NCBI GenBank assembly: GCA_964411985.1
Contig: CAYPNF010000076.1
Coordinates: 1-34,145, forward strand
Length of the DNA stretch: 34,145 bases
Source of the DNA: CAYPNF01 sp964411985
Lineage (GTDB): Bacteria; Verrucomicrobiota; Verrucomicrobiia; Limisphaerales; J093
Direction: 5' to 3'
In this document: in pieces, positions 15,997-24,300 of the stretch
Position numbering within the stretch: position 1 is the first letter of the stretch
How the letters are laid out: each line of letters opens with the position of its first letter
Translations under genes and position numbers: made by a program
Notes under the pieces: model-generated
Databases searched by the model: none
What the model saw: the letters and a program-made list of their open reading frames with translations, nothing else
What the model was told of the DNA's origin: nothing

Positions 15997-16260
15997 CTAT
16001 TTCCAGAACGTAACCCGCCAGGCGCCTGCTGCGGAGGTTTCCACTCTGGAACAGAAGCCTTCGCTCTTTAGTCTCTCGATCAGGGGGGAAGGCAGGAATG
16101 GAGCGACGACCTCCAGCCCTTCTCCTGGAAGAAGCGAGTCTGCCGCACTCAGGACGGCCTCACACGGTTCCAACCCCTGGGCAAGCAGCGGTCGAACATC
16201 CACCCGCCGCCACTGGCCGGGCCGTTGCGGAACGGAAGGGGAACGCGGTGCCTTAACCAT
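15997..16260 (-). CDS. DUF2249 domain protein
   Basis: 87 residues. The pattern VDVRPLLAQGLEPCEAVL, then LLPGEGLEVVAPFLPSPLIERL, then EGFCSR and a final GAWRVTFWK fits DUF2249, a small alpha/beta domain related in fold to the TusA/SirA type. It has one Cys near the N-terminal motif (EPCEAV) and one in GFCSR. DUF2249 proteins are often encoded near denitrification, hemerythrin or Crp/Fnr-type regulators; their molecular role is unclear to me. It is the first gene of the operon with the Crp/Fnr regulator and is divergent from the YebC-type gene. I am confident of the domain, not of a function. Confidence 0.82.
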   Translation of the reverse strand: MVKAPRSPSVPQRPGQWRRVDVRPLLAQGLEPCEAVLSAADSLLPGEGLEVVAPFLPSPLIERLKSEGFCSRVETSAAGAWRVTFWK

Positions 16261-16416
16261 GGGAGCAATCTAACCGGCCGTTGTGCCTGGGACAAGCGAA
16301 AGGAGTGGAAAGCCGGATTGCGTTTGCTCTTTCCTTGCTTGTCTCTCTTTGGCACAGTGGCGGTAGCGTTTTCAAAATCGAAAGTCATCGGCAGACAAAT
16401 AGCGGTCTACTTACTT

Positions 16417-17139
16417 ATGGGCGCACAATGGAAACAAGCTGGTCGTGAGGCCAACGCGCAGAAGCGCGGGCAGGTTGTAGTCAAACTCGTCCGGGAGATC
16501 GTGGTTTCCGCCAAACTGGGTGTCCCCGACCCCGAGATGAACGCTCGGCTGGCCGCGGCGGTGGAAAAGGCGCGAAAGAACTCGGTGACAAGAGACACGA
16601 TAGAACGCGCCATCAAGAAAGGGGCGGGGCTAACGGACGAGAAGGTGGTCTACGAGACCGTTATTTACGAAGGATTTGCTCCTCACAAGGTGCCGATCAT
16701 TGTTGAATGTTTGACCGATAACCGGAACCGAACGGCGCCGGAGATCCGCAATCTCTTCAAAGCCGGCTCCCTGGGGCAGCCTGGGAGCGTGGCTTTTTTC
16801 TTCAACCACATGGGAGTGGTGGAAGCGACCCACGCGGATCCGAACCGGGACGCTGATGCGGATGCCATCGAGGGGGGAGCGCAGGATCTCGAGCCCTTGG
16901 AAGGAGAGGAAGTGCCTGAGGGCCGTAAAGGGGTACGTTTTCTGACGGAGATTCGCGATTTGGACGCTGTCTCCAAGGCTTTGAAAGCAGCTGGATGGCA
17001 GATCATCGCTTCGGAAATTCGCTACCTCGCGAAGTCCTTCCCTGAATTGAGCGAGTCGGCCCGTAAGGAAGTGGTCGAATTTCTCACTGCCCTGGACGAC
17101 CACGATGACGTTCATCGGGTTTACGCGGCGATGAAGTAA
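16417..17139 (+). CDS. YebC/PmpR family protein, YeeN-like subtype
   Basis: 240 residues from the ATG at 16417. Members bind nucleic acid; YebC proteins have been described as transcription regulators (PmpR) and more recently linked to relief of ribosome stalling. The body is typical: KLVREIVVSAKLGVPDPEMN, AAVEKARKNSVTRDTIERAI, YETVIYEGFAPHKVPIIVE, and NRTAPEIRNLFKAGSLGQPGS. The N-terminus begins MGAQWKQAGREANAQKRG instead of the usual MAGHSKWANIKHRK, which resembles the YeeN branch. Its linker carries an acidic stretch around DAIEGGAQDLEPLEGEEVPEG. No ruvC, the frequent YebC neighbour, is present. It converges with kdsD. Confidence 0.9.
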   Translation: MGAQWKQAGREANAQKRGQVVVKLVREIVVSAKLGVPDPEMNARLAAAVEKARKNSVTRDTIERAIKKGAGLTDEKVVYETVIYEGFAPHKVPIIVECLTDNRNRTAPEIRNLFKAGSLGQPGSVAFFFNHMGVVEATHADPNRDADADAIEGGAQDLEPLEGEEVPEGRKGVRFLTEIRDLDAVSKALKAAGWQIIASEIRYLAKSFPELSESARKEVVEFLTALDDHDDVHRVYAAMK

Positions 17140-17271
17140 CGAACCGCCGGGCGTTGTTCCCAAACGTCGTGCCTACTTGCGATTCTGTGGCGAGTGGGAC
17201 AGGAGCCAGTCGTGCGGTCATCATCTGTAGGCCGGTTGCAGGAGAAGTGCGGTTTCCAGAACAAGGGAATA

Positions 17272-18270
17272 TCACATCAGCTTGAGTTTCGGCAAATCCT
17301 GCGAATCGACCAACCCGACTGGCTCCCGCTTCGCATTCACTACGATGAGGTCGTCGATGTTGCGTTCGTTGAAGATCTTGAGCGCTTCTGCCGCCAGGGC
17401 TTCTTCCCTCACACAGATGGGGTCGCGAGTCATTACCAAGTCCATTCGGCGGGTCAGGACGTCGTCGTCTTCGGCCATGCGCCGCCGCAGGTCACCATCC
17501 GTGAACACCCCTACCAAGCGTCCCTTTTTGCTGACCACGCTGACGCTGCCGGACTTGGCCTGGGTCATGACGAGAAGCGCGGCCTTGACGGTCGTGGATT
17601 CCAACACGACCGGGTTCCGGGTGCTGGTCCTCATGATGTCCTTGACCTTCATTAGCAGGGCCCGGCCGATGGCTCCGGCAGGGTGGTGTTTTGCGAAATC
17701 CTGCTGACGAAACCCTCGTGCCTCGAGCACCGCCATGGCCAGGGCATCCCCCATGACGAGCATGGCAGTGGTGCTGGTGGTGGGTGCGAGGTTGAAAGGA
17801 CAGGCTTCTCTTGGTACTTTCAGGCGGAGGACAACGTCACTGTGTTTGCCAAGTGTCGATTTTGGTATGCCCGTCATAGACACAACCTTCACCGCAAAAC
17901 GTTTGATCGCGGGCAGGAGGCTGATGAGTTCCTCTGACTCACCGGAGTAGCTCAGGGCCAGGACGACGTCGCCATCCTGAAGGATTCCCAAGTCGCCATG
18001 GAGCGCGTCGACGCTGTTGAGGACCACGCTGGTGGAGCCGGTGCTAGTGAGGGTAGCCGCAATCTTCCGGCCGATGTTGCCGGATTTGCCGATGCCAACC
18101 ACGACCACTTTACCCCGTTTCTGCAAGGTCTCGCAGAGAACCTGTACGGCCCGGTCGAAGGCTTCATCCAGCTGCCCTCGAACGGCCTCCAGTCCTTGAA
18201 TTTCGGTGGTGAAAACCTGCCTCGCCCGGGCGAGGTGGCTTGCTGGGCATGATACATCTTGAACAGTCAT
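17272..18270 (-). CDS. kdsD: Arabinose-5-phosphate isomerase
   Basis: 332 residues from the ATG at 18268-18270; an ATG five codons upstream is also possible. The enzyme interconverts ribulose-5-phosphate and arabinose-5-phosphate, the first step to Kdo for lipopolysaccharide. An N-terminal SIS domain (about 35-180) has GIGKSGNIGRK (59-69), DALHGDLG (88-95) and SYSGES (107-112). Two CBS domains follow (about 205-330), the second ending in VNAKREPVGLVDSQDLPKL. This SIS-CBS-CBS layout and length match KdsD/KpsF/GutQ. No other Kdo gene is in the window. It lies about 100 bases downstream of the giant Ig-protein gene on the same strand. I see no terminator between them, but functional linkage is unlikely. 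Confidence 0.93.
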   Translation of the reverse strand: MTVQDVSCPASHLARARQVFTTEIQGLEAVRGQLDEAFDRAVQVLCETLQKRGKVVVVGIGKSGNIGRKIAATLTSTGSTSVVLNSVDALHGDLGILQDGDVVLALSYSGESEELISLLPAIKRFAVKVVSMTGIPKSTLGKHSDVVLRLKVPREACPFNLAPTTSTTAMLVMGDALAMAVLEARGFRQQDFAKHHPAGAIGRALLMKVKDIMRTSTRNPVVLESTTVKAALLVMTQAKSGSVSVVSKKGRLVGVFTDGDLRRRMAEDDDVLTRRMDLVMTRDPICVREEALAAEALKIFNERNIDDLIVVNAKREPVGLVDSQDLPKLKLM

Positions 18271-18369
18271 CGCGCACCCGAGCATAAGGAGTCCCGCGGA
18301 GGAGACAACTCCGGAAAGGGAACCTCAGGCCAGAGCAGATCAGCACTGCCTTCTCTGAGTAAAAGGAGC

Positions 18370-21300
18370 CTATTGGGTCGTGATTCGGTAAAAGCGCGCA
18401 GGGCGAGATGAGGCTTGGCTGTCAATGAACTGGCCGAGGTCTTCCTTCAGCGTGACCTGCCCGGCGACGGTCCAGTTCTGGAGATCTTCGGACACCTCCA
18501 CAACATAGGTTCTGCCGCGCTCGCCCAGGAACAACATGCCAGCTTGCTTGGACTTGGTGCGCGCGATATGCAGCACCCGGGCTTCCTTTTGTGCTTTCGG
18601 GAGTTTGGTCGGCTGAATGGGCAGAACGATCACGGTTGCCGGTTCGCTGAACACGGCACCGACGCTATTCGCGACGCGCACCGCATATTCCCCTGACTGA
18701 GCCTCTTGTGCATTGAGAACGGTGAGCGTGTCAGCGATGGATCCAGGGATTGGGGAACCGTTGTAGAGCCATTGGTATTCCATCGGATCCGGGCTTCGGG
18801 CACCGACGGAAAGGGTGAAACTGTTGCTCAGAGTCAGGATCTGAATCTGAGGTTGTTGGAAGATGACCGGGAGTGGCCTGACGGTCAGGAGGGCGGGCGG
18901 AGGGGTTACAGCTCCATCCTGGTTGATGACCGTTACGGTGTACTGGCCCGCATTTTCCGGCTGGACGTTATTGAATACCAACCAGGCATTGGTCGGGCCG
19001 CGGAGGAGTTGGTTGGCTCTGCGCCACTCAAAACGGACCGGTCCGGAAGAGGGATCTGTTTGTACAAACAGGGTGGCCGTGCTCCCCTCGTTGACCGTGA
19101 GGCTGGTGGGAGCCTGTGTAATCAACGGCGGCTGCCGGAGGGTAATGGTGGCCGTAGTGCTGGTGGAGCAACCCCAGATGTTACTGGCAACCACAGTATA
19201 CGCACCGGCAGTCTGCTGCGCTGCCGTGAAGGTCCAACGGTTGGTATCGAGGTTGGGGCCTAGCCAGTCCCCGTTCCGGTACCAGTACCAGTCGATGCCA
19301 TTCCCAGGGTCGGTGGCCACGCTGAAGGCCCACTTCTCTCCGAGCGCCAGGCGGGCGCTTTGCGGCTGGACGGTGAACTTGGGAACGAAGCCTAAGGTGA
19401 GGGTTGCGACGCCGCTTGTGACCTGGCCATCTACGTTGCTCACTTGCACGTAATAGTCGGCTTGGTCCGAGTAGGTGGTAGGGGCAATCCGGCATTCAGC
19501 AGCGTTGGCTCCGGCCACGGGGCGGCCGTTCTTGTACCACTGATAGGTCAGTGGCGTCCGCCCGGTGACCGCGACGGATAGTGAGGCCGGGTCGCCGTTC
19601 TTTACCGTGAGGTTCGTGGGTTGGCGGATAATGGCCGGGGGCTGAGCCGTGGAAAGAACGGCACCCGCGCTGGTGACCTGTCCTACCGAATTGCTCACTA
19701 GGACCGAATAGGTTCCCTCGTCGGTGCTAGCGAACGCAGGGATGACGAGGGTCGTTTTATCGATACCCCAACCGAAGGTGGCTTTGTCTTTCCGCCAGTA
19801 GTAGGTGAGAGGCCCCGTTCCGGAGGCTTGGCAGATAAGTGTGGCCGAGGATCCCAATGGGATAGCTTTTCCTTGTGGTTGGGTCAGGATCGTGGGCCCG
19901 CTGAGCATCGTCAGGATGGCGGGATTGCTGGTGGTAACGCCTCCGTCGTTCGTGATTCGTACCGTATAGGAGCCAGCATCCCCGGCTACGAGCCGGGTCA
20001 GCGTCAGAGTGGCCTTGGTCTCATTCGCGATGGGAACCAAGTTCTTGTACCATTGATAGCGCAGGGGGTTTTTGCCGGTGGCAAGGACCGAGAACGTGAA
20101 ACTGGCCCCTGCTGCTGCGGTTCCTCCTGCTGGCTGCCGAGTGATGAGAGGGGGATCGGTAATCGATACCAGGACTTTGGTGGAGATGGCGGATCCTGCG
20201 CGGTTAGTGACATGAAGCTCATAGTATCCCGAATCCACGCCTTCGGTGACGTTCAGGAGCGAGAGCGTGGTGTTGGTCTGGCCTGGAATCGCATGGAGTT
20301 CACTGTTGATATCGCGGTACCATTGATAGTTGAGGGGGGCGGTCCCGGCGACCATGGCGCTGAGCGTCACATCGTCATGTTTTATTCCGCGCACGTCGGA
20401 AGGTTGAGTGAGGAAGGTAGGGGCCAGAGAATCTGATTCGACGGTCAGGTTGGCGCTCCCGCTCCGTACTGAGCCATACGCGTTGCGGATTTCAACTTGA
20501 TAGGCTCCGGCTTGGCTCAGTTGGGTACTCTGGATCACTAACTCAGGACCCGTGGCTCCGTTCACGGGCGTACTTCCATTGAAATACCATTGGTAGGCAA
20601 GGGGTCCTGTTCCAGTGGCTACTGCCGCGAAGCGAGCGTAGGCCCCCAGATTGACCGCGAGGTCCTTCGGCTCCTCCAGAACGACCGGCGGGGCCGAAAC
20701 GACCAAGTTGGCGGGTCGGCTCTCAACCAGGCCATCCTGGTTCGAGACCTCTACCGAATAGGTGGCTGCGTCAGAAGCTCCTACGGCACTGATTACGAGT
20801 TCGCTTTGTTTCTGGCCCGCCATGGGGATCCGGTTCTTTTTCCATTGGTAGACCAGTTCGGGTCTTCCTGCTGCCTGTACCGAGAAACGAGCTGCGACGC
20901 CCGCTTTGAGCTCCAGCGAAACCGGTTGAGCGAGAATGCTTGGGGCGAACTTCACCGTCACGCTGGCTGGCCGGCTGCTTGCGCTACCAGCTTCGTTGTG
21001 GACAGCTACTTCGTAGGAACCTTCGTCACTAAGTTGGGCGTTGCGAATTAGCAGAGTAGGGCCGGTTGCGTTCGCCACGGCAACCCCGTTGAAGCTCCAT
21101 AGATACTGCAAATTGCCTCCTCCAGTCGCCTCACACGTCAGCACCGCGGATCCGCCTTTCTCCACGATTGCGTTGTCGGGGGGGCGGATGATCATCGGCG
21201 GCGAGATCAAGGTGACGGTGACCGGGGCTGTGGTATTCGTTCCATACTTGTTCCATACCACTACTTGATAACGAGCCCCGTTGCTGGCGGCATTACTATC

Positions 21301-24300
21301 GACCTTGAACAAGGAGCCAGTTTGCCCTTCCACAACAGAACCATCGCGCAACCATTGATATTGGAGCGGTTGGGCACCTGCCGCCAGGACGGAGAGGGTG
21401 ACTGTGGTTTCTGGGGCAGCAAACGTGGGGTGAGGGGGCTCAAGAATGATGGGGGGCTCAACAACCTGGACGGTGGTGAGCCGACTGTCCGCGCTTCCCG
21501 CGACATTGCTCACCACCACCTGGTAGATCCCGTCATCCGAACCCTGAGCAGAAGAAATGTTCAAGCTTAGCCCCGTCGCGCCTGCCAACAAAGCCCCATC
21601 CCTGAACCACTGCGCGCTCACCGAGACTTCAGACTTCACCTGTGCCTCGAGGGTGCAGCGGGAGCCGGGGGTCACGGCGGCGTCTTTTGGTTGGAGAGTA
21701 AACACGGGCGCCTCCACAATGCGCAGTTCCGCTGGCAGACTCCGGGTGCTTCCGTCCTCATTGGTTATTGTGACCCAGTAAAAGCCTTCCTTCGATTCGT
21801 CAACGCTTTCCAACCGCAGCTCGGGCCCCGTGCTGAGGACCGCATCGCTCTCTTTCCGAGTCCATGCATAGCCGAGAGGCCCTTTCCCGATAGCCTTCAC
21901 GGTGAAGACTGCGGTCATGTTGGCTCCCAGGATTTGGGGGGACGGCTGCTGAGTGATCACCGGCGGATCAATGAAGGTCAGGGTGGCGTGGCGACTCGTG
22001 ATTGAACCCGCTTCATTGCTGGCGACGACCCAGTAATCGCCTGCTGCGGTCGCGTTGGTGACAGTCATGCTCCAGGAAGCTGCTTTGATCCCATGAAGGG
22101 GAATCTGATCCTTGTACCATTCATACGTGACCGCTGTGCTGCTGACCACCTCGACGCTCCACACCACCTCTTGGAGATTGGTGGCGATGACGTCTTCAGG
22201 CTGCTGCGTAACCCGGGGAGCGAAGGGTGCCGTGACCCGGATGGGGGCACTTTGGGTCTTTCCATCACGGTTGGCAGCGACGAAGTGGTAAGTGGCAGAC
22301 TCCAATTCCAAGGGAGCGACAAGGATAAGGGTTGCCTGGGTTTCGTTGGGCAGAACGGCACCATTGCGGTACCACTGATAGGAAAGGGGTGAGGTACCTT
22401 CCACAACGGGAGCCAGGGTTACCGAGGAGGGGGGAAGGACTTTGACCGAAGTTGGCTGCTGGAGAATGACAGGTGGGGCCGTCACGTTCAAACGGGCCGG
22501 CTGGCTGTTGGTTTGCCCGTAGGCATTGGACGCCGAGAACCAATAATCCCCAGCGTCGGTTGCCTTGAGACTGGGGAAAACAAGGGTCTTTCCCGTTGCC
22601 CCAACGAGGGGCTCCTGGCCCCGGAACCACTGATACCGGATTATCTCGGTCCCCCGCACCATGGCTTCCATCGACAGGGTGGTGTAATGGGCGGCGGTTC
22701 GGTTTGGGAGCTGATCTAGAATCACTGGCGGCGTGTTGACCGTTACCTTCGCGCCAAGGCTGACCACCTTCCCATCAGCATTCTGGATTTCGACGAAATA
22801 GATTCCAGCGTCCTGCGGGGTCACACGGGCGATTTCGAAGCTCGAATTCGTAGCTCCTTGGAGCGACGTTCCCGGACTTCGTTTCCACTGATACCGAAGT
22901 TCAGGGGCTCCTTCTGCCTTCACCTCAAGCCTGGCCGGATTGCCTTCGAGAACGGTGATACTAGAGGGTTGGCGGATGATGACTGGCGGTTGAAGCACCG
23001 TCAGCCTGGCGGGCAAACTGACGGCGGTGCCGTAGTCATTCTCGACTCGGACTCGATACTCGCCAGCGATGCTCTGGGAGGCTTCGGTAAGGACGAGCGT
23101 CGATGAATTGCAGTTGGGAAGATCCAATCCTCCCTGGGACCATGTGTAACGGAGAGGGCTGGTGCCACGACAGATCACGGTGAAGCTGGCGGTCTGCCCG
23201 GGCAAAATGGTAACAGGCACTGGCTGCTTCATGATTTCAGGTCGGATCAGGACCGAGACCATGGCGGGGTTGCTTATGACCTTTCCGTCCGCGTTGGCGA
23301 TGGCGACCGTATAGGTGCCATCGTCCTGGTAACTGGCTGCGCTGATCTCGTAACTACTGGCCGTTGCGCCTGCGATTGTCTGGCCATTCCGTGACCACTG
23401 ATACCGCAGTTCCGCGGCACCCTCGACACCGACGTTGAGAGTACCCGATTCACCTTCACGGAGTAGGACCGGTTGCGGCTGCTGGGTGATGACCGGCGGA
23501 TCGGTGACGATGAGGCGGGCTGGCTCGCTAGTGACGAGGCCTGCGGGATTCATGATGTCAACCAGATAAACCCCTGCTTGCTGAGGTTGCACGTTTCTGA
23601 GCCTGCACGTGCTGTAGACCTGGTTGCTGAGCGGCTCTCCATTGAAACGCCACTGGTACGTGATGGGAGCGCTGCCATCTGCTACCGTCTTGAAGATGGG
23701 AGTACTGCCTCGGGGAGCTACAATATCCTGGGGTTGGGTCAGAATGACCAAAGGCACATTGACGGTGACAAGAACCTGGGTGCTAGTGGTGTAGCCGAAA
23801 GGATTGCTTGCGACCACGAAGTAATAACCTGCTTGGCTTGGTTGGAGGTTCGGCAGGGCAAGGGAGGAGTTCTTGGCCCCGGAGATAGGCTGATCGTTCA
23901 GGTACCATTGGTATTCCAGTGGTTCATGGCCGACAGCCTCTACGGTCAAGACCGCGCTTGAACCCCGGATGGTGTTGATCTTGGAAGGCTGCTTCAGGAT
24001 GCGGGGCGGCGCAATCACCCCCAGGCCGGCCGGCTCACTCGAGATGCCACCGGTCGGAGTGGTTACAAATACCGTGTAGATGCCTTCATTGGTTTGGTCT
24101 ATGTTCGGGAGAACTAACGTAGCTGTGGTGGCTCCCGGCAGATCCTGACCGTTCCAACGCCACTGGTAGGTGGCACTCTCCGCCGAGCTTACACGGACGC
24201 GAAAGGTCACTGTGCTGCCTGGCTCGGCATATTGGGAGAGCGGTTGTTCGAGAATTTCAGGGGTGTCGCCGACGTTTACGATGGCTCGCTCGCTCTGAAC

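Noticed and set aside
16350..16370. TGGCAC resembling a sigma-54 -24 element upstream of the YebC-type gene
   Set aside because: The required TTGC-like -12 element is missing at the correct spacing.
18706..20436. Several 185-202-codon + strand frames opposite the Ig repeats
   Set aside because: They recur because the Ig coding units recur on the other strand. The products are low in hydrophobic core and not family-like.
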